A DNA stretch of 64,000 nt, taken from JBGSYJ01 sp041748075 (lineage in GTDB: Bacteria > Acidobacteriota > Thermoanaerobaculia > Gp7-AA8). Location of the stretch: contig JBGTDX010000119.1 in NCBI GenBank assembly GCA_041748075.1, forward strand, positions 1-64,000, given 5' to 3'. Below, piece after piece: positions 26,120 to 35,600 of this stretch (positions are counted from its first letter, which is position 1; each line of letters begins with the position of its first letter). The notes beneath the pieces are model-generated. The model saw only the letters and a program-made list of their open reading frames with translations, made no database searches and had not been told where the DNA came from. A program made the position numbers and the translations under genes.

Positions 26120-28074
26120 ACGCCCTCCAGCACCGACCTCAGGTCGCGGTTCCAATCCTCTTTGGGAATCCCTTCATCGGTGAGATTGGACAGCTCGTAG
26201 AAGCGGCCGAGCATCGCGTCGAACTCGTCGCGGTCGATCTTCTCGCCTTTGTAGGGACCGACGGTGATCGGCTCCTCGAACCAGCGCTTCGGCAAGGTGT
26301 CATCCGCGCGCCGGACGCCGAGTCGATAGTTGATGAGCCGCTCGACTCCGTTGATGTCGAGCCCGACGGCGTGCAGCTGGTCGGGCGTCTTCTCGATCGC
26401 GCAGACGTTCGCAAGCTGGTCCGCGAACTCTTCCAGGCCGGGCAGCGACGGTGAATTGAACAGCTTCGTCGTGAAGCGGCACATACCGACCGCATCGCCG
26501 ACCGCGAAGACATTTTCGCAGCAGCGGACCGCGATCTCCTTGCCCTCGTAACTGTTCGGCTCCGCGCTTACGGGGCCGCCATACAACTCGGCCTTGAAGT
26601 CAGGATCGTCGTTGATCTTCGCGTTGATCTCGAGCGTCACGCGATTGCGCAGGTGGTCCATGCCTCTGGTCGCAACGGCAAGACCGAGCGCAAATGCTTT
26701 GAGGATGCGCGCGTCGTGGGGATCACTCTGGGTGAGCCCTTTGACTGCCATGAGGTACTCGAGCGCTTCCTGCGGGTAATGCCCCTTTGCGACAGCCTGG
26801 GACGAGTCGGCAATCGCGTTACCGATGCCCTCGCGGGCCGCGGTCATGAAGAGCAGCTTTTCGACGGTCTCGTAGTTGCCCCACTCGAGATCGATTCCGG
26901 CCTGCTCCGGCGTGATCATGCCGCGCTGGTAGAGCTCCATCGCCCATGCGATCGCCGAGCCGGTCGACGCCGTATCGAGCCCGAGGTCGTTGCAGATGTT
27001 GTTGAGCCGAAGGACCTGGGTAACTTCAGAGATGCCGACATTGGGGCCGAACTTGCCGAGCGTCACGTACTCCGGACCGTCGCCTTTGACATAGCGGTCC
27101 TGAGGAACGCCGTGAACACCGGTCATGTCGTTCAGCGGGCGGCAGTTCACGGGACAGGCAAAGCAGCCTTCCATGCCTGGACGGAACGGATCGATGTTTT
27201 CCGCATCGAGCTTGTCGGTCCAAGTCGTCTCCTGATTGTTTTTCGTTCCCATCGCGCCGAGCATTCGCGAAGGCCGATAAAGAAAGGGAGTGCCTCGTGT
27301 CTTCAGCGCATTCTTCACGACGGACGTGCCGAGCAGCCTTTTGGCGATGTCGCGATTCTTGCCTTTGTGCGGAGTCGCGGGAGTGAGATCAGCCGTGCGG
27401 CCTTCGATGAGAACGGCTTTGAGGTTCAGCGATCCCATCTTTGCGCCGGGGCCTCCACGCGCGTAGATCGCCTTCGGCCCGGCCATGATCCCCGATGTGA
27501 GGACGAGATTCTCGCCTGCGGTGCTGATTGCCGCGAGCCCGAAATCCTTCCCTTCCACGCCGGAAAAGTCTGTCGAGATCTTCTCGCGAAGGTCGATGTT
27601 GTTCAGCCCGACATAGGGCGCCGCATCGATGAACTCCGCCTCCCGATTTCGGAATCGGAGCAGCGTCCACTGCGCAGCCTTGCCGTAGAGCACGAGGTGA
27701 TCGATTCCGTTGAGCTTTTGAAACGAGGGGAAGTAGTCTCCTGCATTGCTGTCGAGAAGAACGCCGCTTTCCGGCGACCACGAAGTACAGTTGCCACGCG
27801 AGGCAGACGGAACGAGCGAAGTGAGGATCCCGGTGCCGAAGATCAGCGGGATCTCGGGATCAAGCGGCGTGAGCAACGGGTCGAGCAGATTGAAAAGCAG
27901 ATACATGTTCACGCCGCGCCCACCGAGAAACCGCTCCGCGACCGGCCGGGGAATCCATGCTCGACGAACCTCCTGCCGCTCGAGATCGACGAACAGAGTC
28001 TCCCCCTGCGTCGGGAACTGCTGCGACGTGGCAAGCCGTGGAATCAGATGATCGATGCGTTCGAGAATACCCAT
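26116..28074 (-). CDS. Aldehyde:ferredoxin oxidoreductase family (tungsten enzyme)
   Basis: A 652-residue enzyme of the AOR family, which oxidises aldehydes to acids with a tungsten (or molybdenum) bis-pterin and one [4Fe-4S] cluster. The cluster motif C-x2-C-x3-C is GCFACPVNCRP at about 302-312. The fourth Cys is in FAVGDAVGMCRF toward the C-terminus, as in archaeal AORs. ARGGPGAKMGSLNLKAV and GPEYVTLGKFGPNVG are further family segments. The start at 28074 (MGILERIDHL) gives an N-terminus slightly longer than usual. It lies in a run with MoaD-like and MoeA genes that would build its cofactor. The natural aldehyde and electron partner are unknown. Confidence 0.92.
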   Translation of the reverse strand: MGILERIDHLIPRLATSQQFPTQGETLFVDLERQEVRRAWIPRPVAERFLGGRGVNMYLLFNLLDPLLTPLDPEIPLIFGTGILTSLVPSASRGNCTSWSPESGVLLDSNAGDYFPSFQKLNGIDHLVLYGKAAQWTLLRFRNREAEFIDAAPYVGLNNIDLREKISTDFSGVEGKDFGLAAISTAGENLVLTSGIMAGPKAIYARGGPGAKMGSLNLKAVLIEGRTADLTPATPHKGKNRDIAKRLLGTSVVKNALKTRGTPFLYRPSRMLGAMGTKNNQETTWTDKLDAENIDPFRPGMEGCFACPVNCRPLNDMTGVHGVPQDRYVKGDGPEYVTLGKFGPNVGISEVTQVLRLNNICNDLGLDTASTGSAIAWAMELYQRGMITPEQAGIDLEWGNYETVEKLLFMTAAREGIGNAIADSSQAVAKGHYPQEALEYLMAVKGLTQSDPHDARILKAFALGLAVATRGMDHLRNRVTLEINAKINDDPDFKAELYGGPVSAEPNSYEGKEIAVRCCENVFAVGDAVGMCRFTTKLFNSPSLPGLEEFADQLANVCAIEKTPDQLHAVGLDINGVERLINYRLGVRRADDTLPKRWFEEPITVGPYKGEKIDRDEFDAMLGRFYELSNLTDEGIPKEDWNRDLRSVLEGV

Positions 28075-28109
28075 GGATTGATTGGCCGGGGATGACCGCG
28101 TCGTGAGAG

Positions 28110-29021
28110 CTACCGGCTCGTGGTTCCAACAGACTCGGGTGCGGGCGCTGTTCCCGTCGGGGACAGAAACTCGCGAACCACCTCGCGGGGATCCCGCTTC
28201 CTGCCATCGATCTCGAGATTCAGCCTTCGCATGGTCGCCTCGTCCAGTCTTCCGGAAAGGCTCTCGAGCGCGCTCGAAGCGGCGCTGCACTTGTTGTCGA
28301 TATCGTTGCGGAAAACGACCGCCGCATCGTACGGCGGGAAGTAATTCCGGTCGTCGTCGAGCGCGACCAACCCGAGACTCTCGATGAGCCCGTCGGTCGA
28401 GTTTCCCGCAATCAGATCGACCTGACTGGAGTTGAGAGCTCTGTAGGTCAGGCCGAGATCCATCGTCTTCGGCGGTTTCACGAAAGAAAGTTCGTAGGCC
28501 TCCGTCAGACCCCTGTAGCCGTCCGGCCTGGCGGCGAACTCCGGCCCGAATCCCGGCTGAAACTCACCCTGGACCTTTCGCAGGTCCGAGATGTTCACCA
28601 ATCCTCGGCTGTTCGCGTCCGCTTTCCGCACGATCATGGCGAATGTGTTGTTGAATCCCAGATTCGGGCCCCAGCGGAGGCCACTTTTCGCATACTCGTC
28701 ACGAACACTCTTCTCCACGGCATTCCGATCACTTGTTGCCGGCATCTTCAGAATCGCCGTCAGCGCCGTGCCCGAGTACTCGACATACGTGTCGATCTCC
28801 CCGGAAAGAATTGCGCTGTGGGCAACCAGAGTCCCGCCGAGATTGGTGCGGCGCTCGACCTCGCAGTCATTCGCCTCGAGAGTCTGAGCAAGAAGCTCCG
28901 CAAGAATCACCGACTCGGTGAAATTCTTCGAGCCGACCCGAATCGTTTCGTCCTTCTCGCGGCATGAGGATGCGAAGAAGAACGCGAGCACGCAGACGGA
29001 AGTGCGAAGCAGGACACTCAT
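28110..29021 (-). CDS. Osmoprotectant ABC transporter substrate-binding lipoprotein
   Basis: A 303-residue periplasmic binding protein of the OpuAC/OsmF type for betaine- or choline-like solutes. A lipoprotein signal (LAFFFASSC, Cys near residue 25) leads into VGSKNFTESVILAELLAQ, the family hallmark, then NLGGTLVAHSAILSGEID and TYVEYSGTAL. It is encoded just after the ABC permease and ATPase on the same strand, but a heptad element with a dead four-helix-bundle gene has come between them. The ATG at 29021 (MSVLLRTSV) fits the signal peptide better than the GTG at 29039. Confidence 0.9.
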   Translation of the reverse strand: MSVLLRTSVCVLAFFFASSCREKDETIRVGSKNFTESVILAELLAQTLEANDCEVERRTNLGGTLVAHSAILSGEIDTYVEYSGTALTAILKMPATSDRNAVEKSVRDEYAKSGLRWGPNLGFNNTFAMIVRKADANSRGLVNISDLRKVQGEFQPGFGPEFAARPDGYRGLTEAYELSFVKPPKTMDLGLTYRALNSSQVDLIAGNSTDGLIESLGLVALDDDRNYFPPYDAAVVFRNDIDNKCSAASSALESLSGRLDEATMRRLNLEIDGRKRDPREVVREFLSPTGTAPAPESVGTTSR

Positions 29022-29089
29022 GGGAGAATCATCCCACACTTGGGGCCGGCCGTGCGCGTGAGTGATAGTTATTAGGTATGGGACGTTTT

Positions 29090-29382
29090 GAATGACGAAT
29101 GACGAATGACGAGTGACGAGTGACGAGTGACGAATGACGAGTGACGAATAGAGGGCGGCTTCCTACCTCGACTGTCTGGCGGTTTTGATCGAGATACGGT
29201 GTGCCAGCAACTCATTCGCTTCTTTGACGAGCTCGCTCAGTTTTGCTTCGGGGCTGATCTCCGCTTCCTGCAGAAGTTCTAGCAGTACAGGGTTTCGTCT
29301 GTTTCCTCTTCGCCACTTGTCATTCGTCATTCGTCACTCGTCATTCGTCACTCGTCATTCGTCATTCGTCATTCGTCGCTCA
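29090..29382. mobile_element. Degraded second copy of the heptad / four-helix-bundle element
   Basis: Left arm 29090-29154 is a run of GACGAAT/GACGAGT words ending ATAGAGGG; right arm 29315-29382 is ATTCGTC/ACTCGTC words ending at the permease stop. Between them is the 3' part of a four-helix-bundle gene on the minus strand. The plan is the same as at 21714-22338, but the 5' half of the gene is lost and the rest carries a frameshift. It splits the osmoprotectant transporter genes: permease and ATPase on one side, binding protein on the other. Confidence 0.7.
29163..29311 (-). pseudogene. 3' remnant of a four-helix-bundle gene, frameshifted
   Basis: Read on the minus strand, this stretch gives EEETDETLY, then after a one-base loss LELLQEAEISPEAKLSELV and KEANELLA...IKTARQSR, ending TAG at 29163. 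The intact gene at 21817-22170 reads EEETDETLYWLELLHEAEI and ends ...SIKTARLSK, so the match is clear. The lost base falls in the Trp codon after LY. The first 65 or so codons are missing and the left boundary joins straight to a heptad arm. Confidence 0.85.
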
Positions 29383-30009
29383 TCCCACCCCCCGCCTCCT
29401 CGCAAGCGTTCGCTCAACCGCTGAAAGCCCGATATCAGCCGCGATTGCGAGCACTGCCGCGGGAAGCGCGCCGGCGAGAATCAGGCCGCTGTCGACCATC
29501 GCCACACCCCGCAGAATGAGCTCACCCAGGCCACCGCCACCCACGAATGCGGCGATCGTGGCCAGACCGATGCAGACGACCGTCGCGATGCGCACACCCC
29601 CCAGGATCACCGGCGCCGCGAGGGGAAGTTCGACCTCGGTGAGCAGCTGTCGCGGCGTGTATCCGAGGGCCTGTCCTGCTTCTCTCACGAGCGGATCGAC
29701 ACCTCGAATTCCCAGCAGCGTGTTCCGGACGATCGGTAGCAGCGAGTAGAGCACCAGGGCGACCGTCGCAGTTCGCATTCCGATGCCGCCGATGAACGGA
29801 AGCGGAATCAGAAACCCGAACAGGGCGAGCGATGGAATCGTCTGTACCAGGTCCGTCATGCGGAGAATCAAACGCCCTGCGCGTGGATGCGAAGCGCAGT
29901 AGACGCCTGCTGGAATGCCGATGAGAATCGCGATGCCGACAGCGATCGCGACGAGAAAAAGGTGCTCGGTCGTGACATGCAGGAGCTCGTCGAACGGAAC
30001 CGAGAACAT
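29380..30009 (-). CDS. Osmoprotectant ABC transporter permease
   Basis: A 209-residue inner-membrane permease of the OpuCB/OpuAB type with about five to six helices. It carries the EAA-like loop VREAGQALGYTPRQLLTEVELPLAAPVILGG and FVGGGGLGELILRG, typical of betaine/carnitine/choline permeases. The ATG at 30009 overlaps the stop of the ATPase gene by one base (TGATG). Its own stop touches the right arm of the heptad element. The permease is on the short side, but no domain seems missing. Confidence 0.9.
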   Translation of the reverse strand: MFSVPFDELLHVTTEHLFLVAIAVGIAILIGIPAGVYCASHPRAGRLILRMTDLVQTIPSLALFGFLIPLPFIGGIGMRTATVALVLYSLLPIVRNTLLGIRGVDPLVREAGQALGYTPRQLLTEVELPLAAPVILGGVRIATVVCIGLATIAAFVGGGGLGELILRGVAMVDSGLILAGALPAAVLAIAADIGLSAVERTLARRRGVG

Positions 30010-30761
30010 CAGCGCCTCAATCCTGGCGACGTTCGCGCCACGTCGACAAACTGCTGAACCACGGGGTCGGGATGATTCGCATACTCCGTCGCGGCCACGT
30101 CTGCGACAACGCGTCCACTCTCGAAATGAACGAGTCTGTCGGCGACGGTCATCGCCTCGCCGAGGTCGTGCGTGACGAATACGAGAGTCGACTCGGTGGT
30201 CCTTCGAATACTCAGGAACAATTCCTGGAGCTCACGTCGCACGAGCGGATCGAGGGCGCCGAACGGTTCATCGCAGAGCAAAATCGATGGTGAGAAAACG
30301 ATCGCGCGGGCGATTCCCACGCGCTGCTGCTCGCCTCCCGACAAAGTTCCCGGATAGCGGGCGGCGTACTGCGATGGAGGAAGCTGGACGGCCTCCATCA
30401 CTCGGAAGGCAGCCGCGCGCGTCTCGTCTTCGTTCCAGCCGAGCAGTCGCGGCACGGCCGCGATGTTGGCCAGAACGGTGCGGTGCGGAAACAGTCCGCT
30501 GCCCTGGATGATGTACCCGATCCGGCGTCGAAGGAGCGGAAGCGCACGATCATCGTGCACCTCTCCATCGATCAGAACCTCACCGTGGGACGGTCGAACG
30601 AGCCCGTTGATCAACCGCAGGGCTGTGGTCTTTCCGGCGCCGCTCCTGCCGACGAAAGCAACAGCCTCGCCCGGTGCAATGGAAAGGTTCACTTCCTCAA
30701 GAATCGTCACCGCGCCGGGCAATTCGACCCAGGCATCGCGAAACCGGACCGATCCATGCAT
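30009..30761 (-). CDS. Osmoprotectant ABC transporter ATPase
   Basis: A 250-residue ATP-binding subunit of the OpuCA/ProV type. Walker A GRSGAGKTT (about 39-47), ABC signature LSGGEQQR, Walker B ILLCDEPFGALDP and the switch VTHDLGEAM are intact. The C-terminal CBS domains of the longer OpuCA and ProV forms are absent. The start at 30761 (MHGSVRFRDAWVELPG) fits the family; a longer frame runs back to 30929 without support. It drives the permease and binding protein downstream. Confidence 0.9.
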   Translation of the reverse strand: MHGSVRFRDAWVELPGAVTILEEVNLSIAPGEAVAFVGRSGAGKTTALRLINGLVRPSHGEVLIDGEVHDDRALPLLRRRIGYIIQGSGLFPHRTVLANIAAVPRLLGWNEDETRAAAFRVMEAVQLPPSQYAARYPGTLSGGEQQRVGIARAIVFSPSILLCDEPFGALDPLVRRELQELFLSIRRTTESTLVFVTHDLGEAMTVADRLVHFESGRVVADVAATEYANHPDPVVQQFVDVARTSPGLRR

Positions 30762-30904
30762 AGAGGCATTCTCACATGAGTCCCGCTCCGCTCTGCGGAT
30801 TCGGGTCAGCCCTGTCGATGGTATAGACTCCCGCACGAACGTTGGGCGGGCGGTCGGGGAACACTCGCGACTCACCCGAATCGGGGAGAGGGTCAGGAGG
30901 CAGA

Positions 30905-31882
30905 ATGAACAGACCGGAACGCGCTTCACTCGATCTGATCGATCTGCAACCGGTGCTCGCGGATTTTCGCGAGGAGGTGCTCGCAGGCCTGGGCAAGCCG
31001 CAGAAAGAGCTGCCCGCGAAGTACTTTTACGACCGCCGTGGCTCGGAGCTGTTCGAGCAGATCACGACTCTTCCCGAGTACTACCTCACACGCACCGAAA
31101 TCTCGATTCTCGATGAGAATGCCGATGAGATCGTCGAGCTGATGGGGAGTGACTTCGCCCTGATCGAGTACGGCAGCGGCAGCAGCCGGAAAGTGCGCAT
31201 CCTGCTGGACCAGCTCGACGGACACGCGACGTACATGCCGATCGACATCTCGCTCCTCTACCTGCGTGAGTCGGCACAGCTGCTCTCGTCCGCTTATCCA
31301 GATATCAGCGTGGTCGCAGTCTGCGCCGATTACACCGTACCGTTCGAGATCCCCCGCTGTGATTCATACGCGAAACGGGTGATCTTTTTCCCCGGTTCCA
31401 CGGTCGGCAACCTCGAGCCGCGTCTGGCACGGCGCTTCTTCCGAGACACGGCGGGACTCCTCCAGCCTGGCGACGGAATGCTCATCGGCGTCGATCTGCG
31501 GAAAGAGAAATCTCTGCTCGATGCCGCCTATAACGACAGCCGCGGCGTCACGGCTGAGTTCAATCTCAATGTGCTTCGCCGGATCAACAAAGACCTCGAC
31601 GCGGACTTCAACATTGCGCAGTTCCAGCACCTCGCTTTCTACAACGAAGCGGAGGGCAGGGTGGAGATGCACCTTCGCAGCCGGAAACGACAGACCGTGA
31701 CGATCGGCGGCGAGGAGATCGACTTCAAGCCCGGCGAGACGATCCACACCGAGAACTCCTACAAGTACACGATCGAGGGATTTCATGATCTGCTCGAGGG
31801 AAGCGGATTTGAGCCGATGAAAGTCTGGACCGATCCGGAACGGCTGTTCAGCGTTCAGTATCTGACCGTCGAATCAGTTTGA
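30905..31882 (+). CDS. egtD: L-histidine N(alpha)-methyltransferase
   Basis: EgtD trimethylates histidine to hercynine with SAM, the first step of ergothioneine synthesis. The 325-residue protein has PAKYFYDRRGSELFEQITTL and PEYYLTRTEISIL near the N-terminus, the SAM site YGSGSSRKVRILLD, FFPGSTVGN and the closing FSVQYLTVES. AGGAGG lies 5 nt before the ATG at 30905. EgtB, EgtC and EgtE genes are not in the window, so later steps must be encoded elsewhere or hercynine itself may be the product. Confidence 0.92.
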   Translation: MNRPERASLDLIDLQPVLADFREEVLAGLGKPQKELPAKYFYDRRGSELFEQITTLPEYYLTRTEISILDENADEIVELMGSDFALIEYGSGSSRKVRILLDQLDGHATYMPIDISLLYLRESAQLLSSAYPDISVVAVCADYTVPFEIPRCDSYAKRVIFFPGSTVGNLEPRLARRFFRDTAGLLQPGDGMLIGVDLRKEKSLLDAAYNDSRGVTAEFNLNVLRRINKDLDADFNIAQFQHLAFYNEAEGRVEMHLRSRKRQTVTIGGEEIDFKPGETIHTENSYKYTIEGFHDLLEGSGFEPMKVWTDPERLFSVQYLTVESV

Positions 31883-31892
31883 ACCTGGACCA

Positions 31893-31926
31893 CATGTGGC
31901 AGGGCATTCCAATCCCCTGCCCGGTT
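31893..31926. repeat. Short dispersed repeat, copy 2
   Basis: A 34-bp match to 10689-10721, beginning CATGTGGCAGGG and ending CCGGTT, with the same internal inverted CAGGG / CCCTG pair. It lies right after egtD and before dut. Function unknown. Confidence 0.6.
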
Positions 31927-32036
31927 CCAGCTACCGTGTCGTTTCATCGCCTCGTACCGGCAAGACAGGACGTGGAAAAGCCCTGCTACACGATAATGAC
32001 TTCCAAAAAACCAATCCGAAATTAGGCACCGAATGT

Positions 32037-32471
32037 ATGATAAAAATCAATTATGTTAATCGTTGCCCCGATCTCGACTCCCCTTCACGCGCGAGCTCCG
32101 ATGCGGCAGGGTTCGATCTTCGCGCGGCAGTCGAGAGTCCGCTGGTGCTCCAGCCCGGCGAGCGCGCCCTCGTCCCCACCGGGATTACAATCGCAATTCC
32201 ATCAGGTTACGAGGGACAGGTCCGCCCGCGAAGCGGCCTCGCCACCAAACACGGCGTGACGATTCTCAACGCTCCAGGCACGATCGACTCGGACTATCGC
32301 GGCGAGATCGGCGTGATCCTGATCCATCACGGCCAGGCGCCGTTCACGATCCAGAGAGGAGACCGGATCGCGCAGCTGGTGATCGCGTTGATTGCCCCTT
32401 GTGAGCTCGAGCCTGCCGGGGAGCTCGAGTCAACCGAACGCGGAAGCGGCGGGTTCGGCAGCTCGGGGTGA
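32037..32471 (+). CDS. dut: dUTP diphosphatase
   Basis: Hydrolyses dUTP to dUMP and PPi, keeping uracil out of DNA and supplying dUMP for thymidylate. The 144-residue trimeric enzyme has all five motifs: SDAAGFDLRA, RPRSGLA, GTIDSDYRGEIGVIL, GDRIAQLV and RGSGGFGSSG. I chose the ATG at 32037 (MIKINYVNRC); another ATG at 32033 is out of frame. The ribosome site is weak. The gene is followed by a GAGTTCT-type heptad element and the convergent protease gene. Confidence 0.95.
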   Translation: MIKINYVNRCPDLDSPSRASSDAAGFDLRAAVESPLVLQPGERALVPTGITIAIPSGYEGQVRPRSGLATKHGVTILNAPGTIDSDYRGEIGVILIHHGQAPFTIQRGDRIAQLVIALIAPCELEPAGELESTERGSGGFGSSG

Positions 32472-32486
32472 GCCCCCGCCCCGCCT

Positions 32487-32668
32487 CCCCACCCGCCGGT
32501 TCTGAGTTGTGCACGCCCACCCGGGCCGCCAGTTCTGAGTTCTGAGTTGGATCTCGCAAGCTCAATCGTCGTCCCCGTAGGTAGCCGTCGCAATTGCAGG
32601 GCGGGCGGGAACTCACAACTCAGAACTGGAGGACCGGGCGGGCAGAACCCAGAACCGGACGGGTGGGG
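32487..32668. repeat. Heptad repeat, GAGTTCT type, nested inverted arms
   Basis: Two nested inverted pairs fill the gap between the convergent dut and protease stops. The outer pair (32487-32506 and 32643-32668) has CCCACCCG..GGTTCTG and its inverse. The inner pair (32526-32550 and 32608-32629) has CCAGTTCTGAGTTCTGAGTT and its inverse. The words and the CCCGCC-type outer ends match the element at 38220-38361. Confidence 0.8.
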
Positions 32669-32670
32669 GC

Positions 32671-35600
32671 CTACCTCGCCGGTACGAAGATCGGGTCGCC
32701 TGAGCGGTTGTCAACGACCGAGCCGTAGCCCGCGACACGTCCGGAACCTCCGATGACTTCGAAGCTCGCGCGGATGTTCTCAGTACGAGGCACGCCCAGT
32801 TGTTCGAGATTCGCCTGCACCTGGCCGTTGGCCGCGACCGCGAGATCCCTGGCCAGCAGTTCGCGACCACCAGAATCGTGCACGCGCAGGCGCACCAGCG
32901 CCGGAGCGCCGGCCAGTTCGGTGAATCCGATATTCGTTCGGAACGAAGCGCTGCTCTCGAGCTGAATCGCCGTCGCAGCCACGCCACCGAGGCCGACCGC
33001 TTCCGACATCTTCCGCGCCGACACGAACTGACCGAACGAGCCGGACTCTCCAGGGGTCCAGATGCGCGCCGTGACAATCAGAGGCGACGCGGAAATCGTC
33101 AGCTTTCCGAAGCCGGCATCGATTCCCAGAAGACTCTCGAGCACATCGAGATAAACCAGCGTCTCGCCCGGTCCGGCGCTCACCGCAGCAGAAGCGGTCT
33201 CCGCTCCGTCCGCAGAGTGAAAAACGATCGAAGCGGATTGTTCGATCTGTGAGGGGTTACTGAGCCAGAGATCCGTCCTCCAGCGGGTTCCGTTCGCACC
33301 GTCGCCTCGAAACACCGCGGGCAGCGTGAGCTCGGCCGGCTGCGCCGGCTGGCGCGCCGGAATGTAGATCGAGTCCCCCGACACGTTGTCGACGACCGAG
33401 CCGTATGCGGCAACGACGACTTCGCCGGCGACGACTGAAACCTCTGCACGGGCTGCAGACGTCTGAACGCCTCCCATTCCTCCGAGAATCGGAACCTGCA
33501 GGTGTCCGAACGGAGGGAGTGCAGACTCTTTCGTTTCGATCGGAACGCCGGCGGTATCAAAAACCGTCACACGCACGGTTCCGGACTGCTGCGACACATT
33601 CGTCATTCCGACGTTGGTGCGGAACGAAGCGGTGTTCTGCAACTGTGAGATGTGGAGACGCTGGCCAGCGCTCTGCGCGAAGCCATCGGGGCCGGCGCTC
33701 CCGATGAACTGACCGAAGGTTCCTTCGCCGCCGCGGTTGTACGTCCGGCTCGTGATCAGAATCTGTTCGATGTCGCCATGAAACTCGAGCGCTCCAGTGC
33801 CCGTCGTTCCGAAGAGTGTGGGCACGACATCATCGAGTGACAATGTCTGCCCGGGCGAGATACGAAGTTGCATCGCGGAGAACCGCTGGGTTCCGTCAAA
33901 ACCGGATGGAATGAATACAGCCCAGAGGGCGGCCTCGCGATCACCGCGATTGAACAGGCGCACGTCGGAAACGAAATTCGTGCCGGCGGCACCTGAGGCG
34001 CGCGCGACGACGAGCAGATGCTGCCGCGAAGAGGCCACCGCAGGCCTTGCGCTCAGCGGAACATCGCCCTGAAATCGAATGATCAGGCCCCAAGAAATCA
34101 GTCTTCCTGCACCACCAGGCGCGGAGTCGATCACCTGAAGCTTCCACTCCCCCATGGCACTCATGCCGTTGAAGATCTCGAGCGACTCGGCGGAGGCAGT
34201 GTCGAGACCGTACGTTGTCTGGATGTCGATCCCCGACTTGCCTGTCGCCTCTCCCAGAATCGCCGTCCGTCCGTCGGGAGCCGTAAGAACCAGACGGAGA
34301 TCGCCGGATGAGGGATGCTCGACGCGAACCTGGACGAAAAGCCTGTCGATCATTCGGTTCGAGTCCACCCGCCGCGTCGAGATGATCCCGGTGGGATCGC
34401 CATCCGGAATCGCGGCGCCCGCATCGAGGCTCTGCAGCAGGACGAGATCTCCCCGGCGCTCCACGATGCACTCGGACGGTCCGAGAATCTGCGCCTGCAG
34501 CATGGAACTGCAGATCGACGTCGCATTGTCTCCGCCGAACAGTTGCAGGTCCGCGTCGATCATGCGTGCAGCTGCGTCCCTGAACGACGGCGACGAAGTG
34601 AGGCTGAAATAGCCTTCGAGAACCAGGACGTCTGCAACACGGCGCCCCTGATCGACTCCCAACCGGCTGACAGCATCCATGAAAATGCGGCGCAGCGCCG
34701 AGGACCAAATCTCGCCGTTGCGATGCTCGGTGCCCGGGCTGCCGCTGAAAATGTAGTCGCTCATGGTTTTCGGAGAGTCGGTCCGTCGCAGGCAGTCGGC
34801 GCCCTCCGGGTAGCTGCACGAAGTCGATCCGCCCGAGCCGCAGCGCGCATCCCAGTCGCCGACGCAGAAGGGATCACGCCCACTCGCAACCGATGCAGCG
34901 TAGCCGCCCGAAAAAGCCCAGTAATCGCCGAAGCCTTCTCCCATCGCGCGCCCTTCGCTACCGCGCGCTCCGAAGAACACACCCGGCGCGATCGACTCCT
35001 GAATGGCGTGACCATATTCATGGAGCAAGATGTCGGCATCCTCCGCGTCATCCACGCCGCCGTCGCCAAATACCAGGCGCCCGATTCCCGGCCTGCTCGA
35101 CGCTACGAAGAATGAGTTGTCCGCGCCACCGGCTCCATGCGCGTCGACGTCGATCGACTCCCGGATGATCTGACGGCTTCCCGTGTATCCGAGAGATTGC
35201 AGATACCGCTGCGAGCGATCCAGATGGAAGTACGCCATGACGTCTTCGAAGCCGTGCTGACTCCGATCGAACATCAGCGACTCCGAAGCATTCGCGAGGA
35301 CGGTCGTCGGAGGATCGCTGTCGACGATCCGGACATGAGGTCCCGACAGTGGGCCGGAAGGAGCGAGATCGAGCAACTCGACGATGAAGTAGGCAGCCTC
35401 CGGCACCGCGGAAGCCGCGTCGTTTCGATCCCTCAGCGACGGATCATTGAGAGTCGTAACGGGGTTCGGATCAAATACGCGAGCGGAGGCGTTGAAGAAG
35501 AGCTCCTGCGTGCGGACTACCGAGCCGTTACTACCGACGTATATCGCGTAAACTTCGTGAGAGCGGGCCTGCGTGAGAATCCGTGTCACGAGATGCACCG

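Noticed and set aside
26653..28095. A 480-codon plus-strand open frame
   Set aside because: Antisense to the aldehyde:ferredoxin oxidoreductase gene, which has the cluster cysteines. No recognisable product.
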